Shown here one piece after another: positions 25,616 through 33,804 of a stretch of DNA of 41,575 nucleotides (positions within the stretch are counted from its first letter, which is position 1; each line of letters opens with the position of its first letter). Under the pieces are notes generated by a model, which was given only the letters and a program-made list of their open reading frames with translations, was not told where the DNA came from and did not search any database. The stretch is from Clostridiales bacterium. GTDB lineage: Bacteria > Bacillota_E > Sulfobacillia > Sulfobacillales > JAIMBI01. A program made the translations under genes and the position numbers. The DNA is taken from positions 1-41,575 of the forward strand of contig DAHVOH010000026.1 in assembly GCA_027318915.1 (NCBI GenBank), given 5' to 3'.

Positions 25616-26884
25616 ATGCGGGCCAGGCGCGAAGGCAAGAGGTCACCGCCCGGTGGCCGAAGATGGCAGGGCGTTCTGCTCGCCGGGGCCACGGTGGCCA
25701 TGATGGCGAGTCTACCGGTGCGGGCGCTGGCGGAGCTGCCCTCCCAATTGACCGTGCCGGTGGGGCAGGAGGTGAGCGTGGCCTGGAGCCGGGTGTTGCC
25801 GCTGACGGTCACGGCGGCCCCGGGGTTGTCGTGGACCGCCGGATCGTCGGCGGCCATGGTGCGGGCCAGCCGAACGGGCACAAGTTGGCTCGGGCTTCGG
25901 CTGTTCGGATGGATCCCGGTGGGACACGTGGGCGTGCGGGCGGTGCCTGCGGTCGACGTAGTTCCGGGTGGGCAATCGATTGGCATTGTGGTGCGGACAC
26001 GCGGCGTTATTGTGACGGGATACGCCCCGGTTCCGGGAACGCGAGGCTGGCTGGATCCGGCCGAGGCGGCGGGTATCGAGCCCGGCGATGTGCTGCTGGC
26101 CGTGGACGGCCGGGCGGTGACGGGGGATGCGGCCCTGGTGGCGGCCGTACAGCGGGCGGGACGGGCGCGTCGGCCGCTCTACGTGACCGACCGGGGCGCT
26201 CGCCGCACCTTCGTGCGGCTGGTGTGGCCCGCCTACAACCCGGCCGCGCACCAATACCAGTTGGGGGTCGTCGTGCGCGCATCCGCGAGCGGCGTGGGCA
26301 CCTTGACCTTTTGGAATCCGCGGACCCTTGCCTATCGGGCGTTGGGTCACTCGATCAGCGATGGACTGACGCCAAGCCCGGTGGGCGTCGCCACGGGTCG
26401 GGTCTCGCCCGCGCTCGTGGTGGGCGTCGTCGCCAGTACCCCCGATCATCCCGGACAGAAGATTGGGGTACTGGCCGGAGGGCACACGGTGACCGGGAAC
26501 GTGACGGCCAATGGCCTCTTCGGATTGGCGGGTCGGTTGGCGGCGCCGCCGGCGGTGGGAAGTCGGCGGGCGATTCCGGTGGCGATGGCGGACGAAGTGC
26601 ACCCCGGACCCGCTCAGATGATCACCGTGGTGTCGGGAGCGAGGCCCGAGGCGTTTGACATCCGCATCCTGGCCACGTATCCCCAGGCGCACCCGGCGAC
26701 CAAGGGCATCCTCTTTCAAGTAACCGACCCTCGGCTGCTGGCCAAGACGGGCGGCATCGTGCAGGGAATGTCCGGGAGTCCCATTCTGCAGGGCGGCCGA
26801 TTGGTGGGAGCGGTCACCCATGTTTTCATCAACCGCCCCGACGCCGGGTATGGGTGCTACGCCCAGTGGATGCTCGGACGGTGA
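25616..26884 (+). CDS. spoIVB: SpoIVB peptidase (sigma-K checkpoint signalling protease)
   Basis: SpoIVB is made in the forespore, secreted to the intermembrane space, and triggers pro-sigma-K processing by the SpoIVFB complex. The 422-residue product has an N-terminal membrane anchor (about residues 18-38), a PDZ domain (GWLDPAEAAGIEPGDVLLAVDG near 140-160), and the S55 serine peptidase domain. His245 in ALGHSISD, Asp371 in VTDPRLL and Ser386 in GIVQGMSGSPIL occupy the places of the Bacillus His236, Asp363 and Ser378, with the Asp-Ser spacing of 15 kept. The ATG at 25616 has AGAGGGGG about 9 bases upstream. In Bacillus it lies between recN and spo0A. Confidence 0.95.
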   Translation: MRARREGKRSPPGGRRWQGVLLAGATVAMMASLPVRALAELPSQLTVPVGQEVSVAWSRVLPLTVTAAPGLSWTAGSSAAMVRASRTGTSWLGLRLFGWIPVGHVGVRAVPAVDVVPGGQSIGIVVRTRGVIVTGYAPVPGTRGWLDPAEAAGIEPGDVLLAVDGRAVTGDAALVAAVQRAGRARRPLYVTDRGARRTFVRLVWPAYNPAAHQYQLGVVVRASASGVGTLTFWNPRTLAYRALGHSISDGLTPSPVGVATGRVSPALVVGVVASTPDHPGQKIGVLAGGHTVTGNVTANGLFGLAGRLAAPPAVGSRRAIPVAMADEVHPGPAQMITVVSGARPEAFDIRILATYPQAHPATKGILFQVTDPRLLAKTGGIVQGMSGSPILQGGRLVGAVTHVFINRPDAGYGCYAQWMLGR

Positions 26885-26923
26885 TGTCGACAAGTGGTGT
26901 AATATACCCGTGGAGGCGGCCGC

Positions 26924-27679
26924 ATGCGGGTGTGGATTCTGACCGTGGGCGGGTTTGATGCGGTGGTGGGCCAGCTCACTCCGGGCGATGGGTCGGGGCG
27001 TCGGATGGATATTCCCGTATACGCTTATCTCATCGACCTGGGCCACGACCTCCTGTTGTTTGATACGGGGTGCTCGGCCCGCTTGGCCGCGCATCCCGAA
27101 GAGATTCTGGGCGACGAGGCGTCGTCGCTCCGGCCTCTGCTCGACGCCGACAGCCACATCACCCGGCAATTGGAGCGCTTGGGGTTTGGTGTCGGCGATG
27201 TCGGGGTGGTGGTCAACTCGCACCTCCATTTTGACCACGGCGGGGCCAATGACTGCTTTGCCGGCGCCGAATTCTGGATTCAGCGGGCCGAGTGGCAGGC
27301 GACGGCCCAACATCCCGGACACTATCCGGATCCCGGCTACCGTCCGCCGGCCGCCAGCGCCATCAGGTGGTTGGAGGGCGATCACGACGTGGCTCCCGGC
27401 GTGCGTCTTCTCTACACGCCCGGGCACACGCCGGGCCATCAATCGCTTTGGGTGGAACTGGAACAGGGGCCACCTCTGCTGTTTTGCGGCGATGCGGTCT
27501 ATACCGCCGCGCACTTTGACCCCGACCATCTCGGCGCGGCCGTGGATAAGGCGCAGGCGGCCGAATCGGTCCGACGTCTCATCCGCCTGGCCGCCGAAGG
27601 GGCGCGCCCCTTCTTTTCGCACGACCCGGATCAGGCTCGGCGCGAAGGATGGCGCCTGGCACCCTTCTTCTACCGGTGA
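26924..27679 (+). CDS. Metallo-beta-lactamase-fold hydrolase, N-acyl-homoserine-lactonase-like
   Basis: The 251-residue product is an MBL-fold enzyme with the two-metal motif SHLHFDHGG (His100, His102, Asp104, His105), a later LLYTPGHTPGHQSLWVEL with the third His, and LLFCGDAVYT with the bridging Asp. The N-terminal IPVYAYLIDLGHDLLLFDTGC and the overall length match the AiiA/AhlD lactonase branch. Members of that branch cleave acyl-homoserine lactones, but many only act as general lactonases. The ATG follows TGGAGGCGG. It lies 39 bases after spoIVB and about 100 before ctaB, so it may be its own unit; a TAATAT (26900-26905) lacks a matching -35. Confidence 0.85.
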   Translation: MRVWILTVGGFDAVVGQLTPGDGSGRRMDIPVYAYLIDLGHDLLLFDTGCSARLAAHPEEILGDEASSLRPLLDADSHITRQLERLGFGVGDVGVVVNSHLHFDHGGANDCFAGAEFWIQRAEWQATAQHPGHYPDPGYRPPAASAIRWLEGDHDVAPGVRLLYTPGHTPGHQSLWVELEQGPPLLFCGDAVYTAAHFDPDHLGAAVDKAQAAESVRRLIRLAAEGARPFFSHDPDQARREGWRLAPFFYR

Positions 27680-27680
27680 C

Positions 27681-27710
27681 TTGATTCGACTTGACAGCGG
27701 TTTGCATAAT
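27681..27710 (+). promoter_or_regulatory. Candidate sigma-A promoter for the ctaB operon
   Basis: TTGATT (27681-27686) and CATAAT (27705-27710) are separated by 18 bases and lie 66 bases upstream of the ctaB start, in an AT-richer patch of an otherwise GC-rich region. A TTGACA at 27691 is only 8 bases from the -10 and cannot serve as its -35. The match is good for this genome, but it is a sequence-only call. Confidence 0.5.
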
Positions 27711-27776
27711 GGGACTGTTGTGGGTGGCAATCCTTGCGCCCGGCGTTTCCAGGCGCCGAAAGGAGGGCGAGTCGTC

Positions 27777-28643
27777 ATGCTCGGGCGGGTGAAAGACTAT
27801 GTGGCCCTGACCAAGCCGCGCATCGTGCTGCTGCTGGTCATCACGGCGTACTGCGCCATGGTGGTCGCCCGCGGCGCCGTTCCCGACTGGCGGGTGACCG
27901 TGTTCACCTTGGGCGGGTTGGCTCTGTCCGCCGGCGGCGCCAACGCAGTCAATATGTGGTATGACCGGGACATCGACTGCGTCATGGAACGCACCCGGAA
28001 CCGACCGGTGCCGGCCGGACGCCTGCCGGCGCGGGCGGCACTCCTCTTCGGCATCTCCGCCCAAGCCGTCTCGTTGGTGATGATGACGCTGACCGTCGGC
28101 GTTTTGGCGGCGCTCATCGCGCTGGCCGGGTTTTTGTTCTATGTGTTGGTCTATACGATGTGGCTGAAGCGGCGCACCGCGCAGAACATCGTCATCGGCG
28201 GCGCCGCCGGAGCCTTCCCGCCGCTGGTGGGATGGGCAGCGGTTACGCATCAGGTGAGTCTGGCTCCGGTCCTGATGTTCTTGATTATTTTCCTGTGGAC
28301 GCCGCCTCACTTCTGGGCGCTGGCGCTGTACAAGCAGGACGACTATCGTCGAGCCAACATCCCCATGATGCCTTTGGTGCAGGGAGAGCAGTCCACCAAG
28401 ATGCAGGCGTTGGGGTACACGCTTTTGCTGATGCTGGCCTCGCTGCTGCTGTATGTCACGGGCGTGGTGGGCCTGATCTACTTGGTGGCGGCGGTGGTGC
28501 TCGGCCTAGGCTTCATCGTGTACGGAGTGGCGCTGCTGGTGGAGCAAAAGCCTCAGGACCGGTGGGCACGACGCACCTTCCAGTATTCGCTGGTGTACAT
28601 GCTGGTGCTGTTCGTGGCGATGGTGGCCAATGCCCGTCGCTGA
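27777..28643 (+). CDS. ctaB: Protoheme IX farnesyltransferase (heme O synthase)
   Basis: CtaB transfers farnesyl from farnesyl diphosphate to heme B, making heme O for heme-copper oxidases. The 288-residue product has YVALTKPRIVLLLVITAY at the first helix, the substrate-binding motif NAVNMWYDRDIDCVMERTRN (Asn59, Asp63), TAQNIVIGGAAGAFPPLVGW, and the second motif FLWTPPHFWALALYKQDDY, in about nine transmembrane segments. The ATG at 27777 follows AAAGGAGGGCG. It heads a ctaB-DUF420-ctaA group, so the organism is expected to use an aa3- or bo3-type terminal oxidase. The oxidase subunit genes themselves are not in the window. Confidence 0.96.
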   Translation: MLGRVKDYVALTKPRIVLLLVITAYCAMVVARGAVPDWRVTVFTLGGLALSAGGANAVNMWYDRDIDCVMERTRNRPVPAGRLPARAALLFGISAQAVSLVMMTLTVGVLAALIALAGFLFYVLVYTMWLKRRTAQNIVIGGAAGAFPPLVGWAAVTHQVSLAPVLMFLIIFLWTPPHFWALALYKQDDYRRANIPMMPLVQGEQSTKMQALGYTLLLMLASLLLYVTGVVGLIYLVAAVVLGLGFIVYGVALLVEQKPQDRWARRTFQYSLVYMLVLFVAMVANARR

Positions 28644-28682
28644 GACGCGCGCAGGCGATGCCGAGGGGCGAGGAGGTGCTTG

Positions 28683-29141
28683 ATGGAGTGGTTTCTGCCT
28701 GATTTGAACGAAGGGTTCATCCTCCTGAGCGCGGTGCTCATAGGCGCCGGATGGTACGCGATCCGCCACGGCGCGATTCGCTGGCACCGCCGGCTGATGT
28801 TTTGGGGATCGGTGTCCGCGTCGCTGTTTTTTCTGAGCTACGTGTTCAAGACGGTGGTGATCGGCGACACCAGCTTCGGAGGGCCCGAACGGCTGAAGGG
28901 CGTCTACACGACGTTTTTGGACATCCACACCACGCTGGCCACCGTGGTGGCCATCATGGGCATCATCACGTGGCGGCGCGCGCTGCGCTGGCGGTTTCGC
29001 CTCCACCGGCGGATTGCTCCCTGGACCGCCGGAGGCTGGATGGTGACGGCGGCCACGGGCCTTACCGTGTTTCTCTTGCTGTATGTGATTTTCCCGCCGG
29101 GTCACACCACCGGGAACTTGTTGAAGCTGCTGGGGGTATAG
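28683..29141 (+). CDS. DUF420 membrane protein (CtaM/YozB-like)
   Basis: A 152-residue protein with about four transmembrane helices and conserved histidines in the family pattern: WHRRLMFWGS, DIHTTLATVVAIMGI, and FRLHRRIAPWTAGGW. DUF420 proteins are often encoded with heme-copper oxidase assembly genes. The Staphylococcus member CtaM is needed for maturation of a quinol oxidase, which fits the place between ctaB and ctaA. The exact biochemical role is not established. The ATG at 28683 sits after GAGGAGGTG with a short spacing; a TTG at 28680 is directly before it. Confidence 0.88.
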   Translation: MEWFLPDLNEGFILLSAVLIGAGWYAIRHGAIRWHRRLMFWGSVSASLFFLSYVFKTVVIGDTSFGGPERLKGVYTTFLDIHTTLATVVAIMGIITWRRALRWRFRLHRRIAPWTAGGWMVTAATGLTVFLLLYVIFPPGHTTGNLLKLLGV

Positions 29142-29149
29142 GACTAAGC

Positions 29150-30115
29150 ATGGCGAGCGGCGGGAGGGGCCACACCCTGCGAATCTGGGCCGATCTAGCG
29201 ACGGTGGGGCTTTTTGTCGTCATCTTGATTGGATTCCTGGACACCCTCACCGGGTCGGCCCTGGGCTGCGGCCGCATGTGGCCGCTTTGCAACGGGGGGG
29301 TGCTGCCCGGGGCCACGCTGCAGTCCCAGGTCGAATATGCGCACCGGGCCATCACGGGGTTGGTGGGGCTGTTGGTCTTGGTGGTGACGGTGTGGGCCTG
29401 GGTGCAGTACCGCCGGGTGCTGGAAGTCTGGGTGCTGGGCGCGGTGGGTCTCGGTTTCGTGGGAGTGCAGTCCGTGGTCGGCGCGGAAGCCGTTCTCCAT
29501 CCCGAATCGGCCCCGGTGCTGGCCACCCATTTCGGCTTTGCCCTGCTCGCGTTCGCGGGCACGGCGCTCATGACGAGCGTCATTCACCAGCTTGTACGGG
29601 AGCCCCGGGCCGAAACAGGTTGGCGGCGCCGTGCGCTCAAGCTGCCTCGCGCCGTGTCGATCGTGATCTGGGTCGCGTTGGCTTACGCGATGGGTATCGC
29701 CTATTTGGGCACTTTGGTGGCTCACACCGGCGCCGGCTTGGCCTGTGTGGGCTGGCCCCTCTGCAACGGCCAAGTGTGGCCCGGTCTGGCCGGCCCAACC
29801 GGACTGGTGTTCCTGCATCGCCTGGCGGCTCTGGGCATGGGGGCGCTGGTGATCCTCATCGTCGTCCAGGCGCGGCGGGTGCGCGACCGCCGTCCCGACG
29901 TGTACCGCGGCGCCCATCTGGCGCTGGGGCTGGTGGTGCTGCAAATCGCGAGCGGCGCCTATGTGGTCCTGAGTCACATCACGACCACCGCCGACATCAT
30001 TCATGTCAGCCTCATGACGCTGATATTCGCCGGCCTCGCCTACTTGGCCCTGCAGACCCTGCCGCTGTCGACGGAGCGCGCCGCCTGGGCGGAAGAATCC
30101 CGGGCCCCGCAGTGA
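29150..30115 (+). CDS. ctaA: Heme A synthase
   Basis: CtaA oxidises the C8 methyl of heme O to the formyl of heme A. The 321-residue product has about eight helices in two repeated halves. Each half has an extracellular loop with a Cys pair: LGCGRMWPLCNGG in the first and LACVGWPLCNGQ in the second. The heme-ligand histidines appear in VEYAHRAITGL, VLATHFGFALL, VFLHRLAALGMGA and DIIHVSLMTL. The ATG at 29150 has only a weak AGGA upstream. It lies 8 bases after the DUF420 stop, and its stop shares one base with the next ATG. Confidence 0.94.
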   Translation: MASGGRGHTLRIWADLATVGLFVVILIGFLDTLTGSALGCGRMWPLCNGGVLPGATLQSQVEYAHRAITGLVGLLVLVVTVWAWVQYRRVLEVWVLGAVGLGFVGVQSVVGAEAVLHPESAPVLATHFGFALLAFAGTALMTSVIHQLVREPRAETGWRRRALKLPRAVSIVIWVALAYAMGIAYLGTLVAHTGAGLACVGWPLCNGQVWPGLAGPTGLVFLHRLAALGMGALVILIVVQARRVRDRRPDVYRGAHLALGLVVLQIASGAYVVLSHITTTADIIHVSLMTLIFAGLAYLALQTLPLSTERAAWAEESRAPQ

Positions 30116-31461
30116 TGGGGCGAAGGCGGAGTCCGGCCGCCAGCCGACTCGCCGTCAACTGGGGGGCGCTCAGCGTGTACCTGCTGGGCGTCTTTCTGGG
30201 CGCCCTCGACACCAATGTCATCGCGCCGGTGTTTCCTCTCATCGAGCGGGGATTCCACATCTCCTTGGCCTGGACGGCGTGGACCGTTACGGCGTACACC
30301 GTGGCCTATGCGGCCTCCACGGTCCTGTCGGGCGCCTGGGGTGACCGGGTCGGGCATGCCCGGCTGTTCCGGTGGGGCCTGGTGGCTTTCGGCGTCGCCT
30401 CGGTGCTGGCCGCCCTATCCCCGGTATTTGCGGTTTTTGTGCTGGCCCGCGTGATCCAGGGAGCCGGAGCGGGGGCGGTGTACCCGAATGCCCAGGCCGA
30501 AGGGCTGCACCTGTTTCCTCTGGAACGCCGGGGCACCGCGCTCGGGTTGTTCGGTGCCGCCTTTGGTTTGGCCGCCATTGTGGGTCCCGTGGTGGGGGGG
30601 CTGTTGGGCCAGTACCTGGGCTGGCCGGCGGTGTTTTGGCTGAATGCTCCGCTGGCCCTGGTCATATTGTGGGTGGCGCGGAAAGCCGGCAGCGGGTCGG
30701 CGGCCACGCGGGCAGTCCCGGATGCGTGGGGAGGCGCCGGCTTTGCCGGATTTCTGGCCGCGGCGCTGTTGTTCCTGATGGTGGGAGGGTCGATGCGGTG
30801 GGCGGTACTGGCGGCCGCTCTGATTTTGCTGGGGGTGTTTCTTCGCCGGCAGCGTCAGGCGGCCGTGCCGTTTCTGGACAGCCGCCCGCTGTCGCGCGGC
30901 TCGGGCATCGCTCTCATGATCGGTGCCGCGCTGATTGGCCTCGACATGTCCGCCGTCGTCTTCGTGCCCACCCTGGCGCAGCGCGATCTGGCGCTGTCGG
31001 TGTTCGCCTCGGGGGTCATTCTATTGCCGGCCGCGCTGAGCGGAGCCGTGATGGCCGGCGTGGCGGGCGTCGCCGTGGATCGCGTGGGCGCCCGCCGGCT
31101 CATCATCGCGGGACTGCTGGCCGCTGCGGCCGGAGGCGTGCTGCTGGCCTGGCCCCACCTGACCATGACGCGCTTCCTGCTGGCGATGGTGGTGCTGGGT
31201 CTGGCCACCGCCTTTACGATGGGCGCGCCCCTGAACCGGATCGGCCTGGCGCTGTACCGGGAGGACCAGACGGCCCAGGCTCTGGCGCTCATGGCGGTGT
31301 TTCGATCCATCGGGTTGGCGGCCGGCCCCATTCTGCTGACCCTGGCCACTCGCATCCACGGCTTTACCGGCATGTTTGGGTTGGTGGCGGTGGCATCGAT
31401 CGTGGGCGCCACGCTGTTCGTGTTCACCCCCGAAACGCCCGTGGAGGTCCGTCCGGCCTAA
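30115..31461 (+). CDS. MFS transporter, DHA-type drug/efflux family
   Basis: The 448-residue product is a major facilitator with at least 12 hydrophobic helices. The loop 2-3 motif reads LSGAWGDRVGHARLF (family GxxxDRxGR type). The antiporter motif in helix 5 is AAIVGPVVGGLLGQYLGW, typical of DHA1/DHA2 exporters. DTNVIAPVFP in helix 1 matches the motif D region of EmrB/QacA-like proteins. The substrate cannot be inferred. Its ATG overlaps the ctaA stop as TGATG, so it is probably expressed with the heme genes. A 7-base inverted repeat (ACTGTTC/GAACAGT, 31481-31529) follows without a T-run. Confidence 0.88.
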   Translation: MGRRRSPAASRLAVNWGALSVYLLGVFLGALDTNVIAPVFPLIERGFHISLAWTAWTVTAYTVAYAASTVLSGAWGDRVGHARLFRWGLVAFGVASVLAALSPVFAVFVLARVIQGAGAGAVYPNAQAEGLHLFPLERRGTALGLFGAAFGLAAIVGPVVGGLLGQYLGWPAVFWLNAPLALVILWVARKAGSGSAATRAVPDAWGGAGFAGFLAAALLFLMVGGSMRWAVLAAALILLGVFLRRQRQAAVPFLDSRPLSRGSGIALMIGAALIGLDMSAVVFVPTLAQRDLALSVFASGVILLPAALSGAVMAGVAGVAVDRVGARRLIIAGLLAAAAGGVLLAWPHLTMTRFLLAMVVLGLATAFTMGAPLNRIGLALYREDQTAQALALMAVFRSIGLAAGPILLTLATRIHGFTGMFGLVAVASIVGATLFVFTPETPVEVRPA

Positions 31462-31570
31462 ACCCCGGACATTATGGGTAACTGTTCGCCAAGAAGGCGG
31501 GCCGGGGGGCGGACCGACCGTTGAACAGTGCACCCAACACGCGGATTGGCGGCCTCGGCCGGCTGAGTGC

Positions 31571-31597
31571 TGTCGAATCGTGTCAAGACGAGTCGAC
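31571..31597 (+). promoter_or_regulatory. Phased 0A-box-like sites upstream of spo0A
   Basis: TGTCGAA at 31571-31577 is a full match to the core of the Spo0A box. TGTCAAG at 31581-31587 matches six of seven positions of TGTCRAA, and AGTCGAC at 31591-31597 matches five. The three start exactly 10 bases apart, the spacing known for tandem Spo0A dimer sites. They lie about 110-135 bases before the spo0A start, consistent with autoregulation. Downstream, AGGAGTT (31628-31634) and GACGAAG twelve bases later vaguely resemble a sigma-H promoter, but the -10 is poor. Confidence 0.6.
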
Positions 31598-31705
31598 CAT
31601 TCTTCCGGCATGGTGAGCACCCATGGCAGGAGTTAAGTTTTGGCAGGACGAAGGGGGAAGTGACAAGAGCCGCCCCGGTGCGGGCGCTGACGGAGGTTGA
31701 CACGC

Positions 31706-32497
31706 GTGCCCATTAAAGTGTTGATTGCGGACGATAATCGGGAGTTCTGTGACCTGCTGCGCGAGGCTGTCCGCCGGGAGGAGGGCCTGGAGGTCGTAGG
31801 GGTCGTCCACCACGGCATGGAATTGCTGGAGTTTCTCAGCGCCAACCCCACCGACATCGTGATCTTGGACATGATCATGCCCCATCTGGACGGCATCGGC
31901 GTATTGGAGCGGCTGACCCAATGGGAAGGCGAGCGGCCGAAGGTGATTGTTCTCACCGCCTTCGGACAGGAGGTCATGACCCAGAAGGCCCTTGAACTGG
32001 GCGCCGACTACTATATCCTCAAGCCGTTCAATCTGGAGGTGTTGGCGTCGCGGATTCGGCAGCTCGCCGGGACGGCGTCACCGGAGCGCAAAGCCTCGTC
32101 GGCCGGCGGCATGGTCGGCAACCGCGTTCAGCTTTTGCCCATCCGTCACTTGGACGTGGAGGTGACCAACATCATTCATGAGATTGGCATCCCCGCCCAT
32201 ATCAAGGGTTACCTCTACCTGCGCGAAGCCATCATGATGGTGATTCACCGCGTCGATCTCCTGTCGGGAGTGACCAAAGAGCTCTACCCCTCCATCGCCA
32301 CCAAATACAAAACCACCCCGAGCCGCGTGGAACGGGCCATCCGCCACGCGATTGAGGTGGCCTGGAGTCGCGGCAACGTGGACGTCATCAACAGCATCTT
32401 CGGCCACACGGTGAACCGCGAACGGGGCAAACCCACAAACTCCGAGTTTATCGCCATGGTGGCGGACCGGCTCCGCATGCAGATGAAAGCCAGTTGA
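31706..32497 (+). CDS. spo0A: Sporulation transcription factor Spo0A
   Basis: Spo0A is the phosphorelay response regulator that commits the cell to sporulation. The 263-residue product has a receiver domain with Asp9-Asp10 in the acidic pocket, the phosphoacceptor Asp55 in [12 protein letters not shown], the switch Thr in VIVLTAFGQ and the Lys in YILKPFN. A short linker leads to the C-terminal DNA-binding domain, with the very conserved [40 protein letters not shown] and IEVAWSRGN. The GTG at 31706 has GGAGGT about 8 bases upstream. A TTG at 31697 overlaps that ribosome site and is unlikely. Its stop codon lies in the terminator-like hairpin. Confidence 0.97.
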   Translation: MPIKVLIADDNREFCDLLREAVRREEGLEVVGVVHHGMELLEFLSANPTDIVILDMIMPHLDGIGVLERLTQWEGERPKVIVLTAFGQEVMTQKALELGADYYILKPFNLEVLASRIRQLAGTASPERKASSAGGMVGNRVQLLPIRHLDVEVTNIIHEIGIPAHIKGYLYLREAIMMVIHRVDLLSGVTKELYPSIATKYKTTPSRVERAIRHAIEVAWSRGNVDVINSIFGHTVNRERGKPTNSEFIAMVADRLRMQMKAS

Positions 32498-32526
32498 GAG
32501 AGGCGCCCCCCGAGGGCGCCTCTCTC
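32496..32526 (+). terminator. Strong hairpin at the spo0A stop codon
   Basis: GAGAGAGGCGCC (32496-32507) is perfectly complementary to GGCGCCTCTCTC (32515-32526), giving 12 pairs plus one more C-G, with a loop of about five bases. The stop codon of spo0A (32495-32497) lies at its base. There is no T-run after it, so it may work as a terminator of unusual kind or protect the 3' end. Confidence 0.6.
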
Positions 32527-32671
32527 GCTGGTTGCGGGGTGGCGCGGGGTGTGCCATGATCCCCACGGAGTCCGCCGGTCTTGGTCTGGCGGCGTCTTGT
32601 TGTGGGCCCCGAGACCGCTTCGGACAAGGCGCGCGTGTTCGCGGCCCGAGGCGGTCAACGCGACCGAGGCG

Positions 32672-32695
32672 AAAGGAAGTGAGCCCTTCGGGGGC
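32672..32695 (+). promoter_or_regulatory. Ribosome site with a UUCG hairpin between it and the start codon
   Basis: The best Shine-Dalgarno of the next gene is AAAGGAAG (32672-32679), 22 bases from the ATG at 32702, too far for normal initiation. Between them GCCC-TTCG-GGGGC (32683-32695) can fold into a small stem with a UUCG-type loop. Folding it out leaves about 9 bases. A weaker AGG at 32696-32698 is closer. The role is inferred. Confidence 0.4.
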
Positions 32696-32701
32696 AGGTC
32701 C

Positions 32702-33769
32702 ATGAATATTTTTGAAGCGATGGAACAGTACGGTCACGAGCAGTTGGTCTTTTGGTACGACAAGGCCACCGGTCTGAAAGCCATGGTGGCGATTCACGAC
32801 ACCACTCTGGGGCCGGCGCTGGGCGGGTGTCGGATGTGGCCGTATCCGACCGAAGAGGCTGCCATCGTCGACGCTTTGCGCCTCTCACGCGGCATGACGT
32901 ACAAGAACGCCGCCATGGGTCTGGACATGGGCGGCGGCAAAGCCGTGCTCTGGGCGGACAGCCACCGGGACAAGAGCGAGGCGCTGTTTCGGAGCTACGG
33001 GCGGCTTGTGCAGTCCTTGGGCGGTCGCTATATCACGGCCGAGGACGTGGGCGTGAACTCGGAGGATATGGCGGTGGTGGCCCGGGAGACGCGTTTTGTC
33101 GGCGGGTTGAAGGAAACCAGCGGGGACCCGTCTCCGGCCACGGTGCTGGGCGTGTTGGAGGGCATCAAGGCCTGCCTGCAGGCGGTGACCGGAAGGGCCG
33201 AAGTGGCCGGGCGGCGGATCGCGATTCAGGGACTCGGCCACGTGGGGCTCGGACTTGCGCGGTCCCTGCGGGAGGGCCAAGCGCAGCTGACGGTGACCGA
33301 CCTGGACGAGGAACGGGGCAAGGGCTTGGCGGATGAGCTGGGCGCGCAGTGGGTGGAGCCCGACGCCATCTATGACGTGGAGTGCGATGTGTTCGCACCG
33401 TGCGCGTTGGGCGCCGTCATCAACGACGACACCCTGGACCGGCTGAAGTGCCGCATCGTGGCCGGATCCGCCAACAATCAGCTGCAAGAACCCCGCCATG
33501 GCCTGGAACTCAAGCGCCGCGGGATCCTTTACGCTCCGGATTTCGTGATCAACGGCGGCGGCGTCATCAATGTGGCGGACGAATTCCACCCGGATGGATA
33601 CCATCCGGACCGCGCCTATGCCCGCATTCGTGGCATTGGTGATCAACTCCGGGAAATTATCGCCACGGCCGCGCGGGAGGACATCCCGACGTCGGAAGCG
33701 GCCGATCGCGTGGCATTGGCGCGCCTGGAGTTGTTGAGTCGGGTGCGGCGGACGTATATTCCAGAATAG
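32702..33769 (+). CDS. bcd: Leucine (branched-chain amino acid) dehydrogenase
   Basis: An NAD-dependent Glu/Leu/Phe/Val dehydrogenase family enzyme that deaminates leucine, valine and isoleucine to 2-oxo acids. The 355-residue product has ALGGCRMWPYPTEEAA near residue 40, MTYKNAAMGLDMGGGKAV with Lys68 and Lys80 at the same numbers as the Bacillus leucine dehydrogenase lysines, TAEDVGVNSEDM, the Rossmann motif IQGLGHVGLGLA, and VAGSANNQL. Leucine is the likeliest substrate, but valine or phenylalanine preference cannot be excluded. The ATG at 32702 is the only good in-frame start at the family position. In Bacillus bcd belongs to the branched-chain 2-oxoacid operon; here it stands alone after spo0A. 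Confidence 0.92.
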   Translation: MNIFEAMEQYGHEQLVFWYDKATGLKAMVAIHDTTLGPALGGCRMWPYPTEEAAIVDALRLSRGMTYKNAAMGLDMGGGKAVLWADSHRDKSEALFRSYGRLVQSLGGRYITAEDVGVNSEDMAVVARETRFVGGLKETSGDPSPATVLGVLEGIKACLQAVTGRAEVAGRRIAIQGLGHVGLGLARSLREGQAQLTVTDLDEERGKGLADELGAQWVEPDAIYDVECDVFAPCALGAVINDDTLDRLKCRIVAGSANNQLQEPRHGLELKRRGILYAPDFVINGGGVINVADEFHPDGYHPDRAYARIRGIGDQLREIIATAAREDIPTSEAADRVALARLELLSRVRRTYIPE

Positions 33770-33804
33770 AGCCCAAGTCGGTTGGCAGCGGAGGAGGTGG
33801 GACG

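Noticed and set aside
25389..25703. Small + strand open frame starting near 25389
   Set aside because: It runs through the intrinsic terminator and into spoIVB in another frame, lacks a ribosome site, and has no similarity to a family.
27691..27710. TTGACA with CATAAT before ctaB
   Set aside because: The spacer is only 8 bases. The TTGATT ten bases further upstream fits instead.
25712..27778. 688-codon open frame on the - strand across spoIVB and the lactonase gene
   Set aside because: It spans two well-supported + strand genes and their spacer, and its translation has no recognisable domain.
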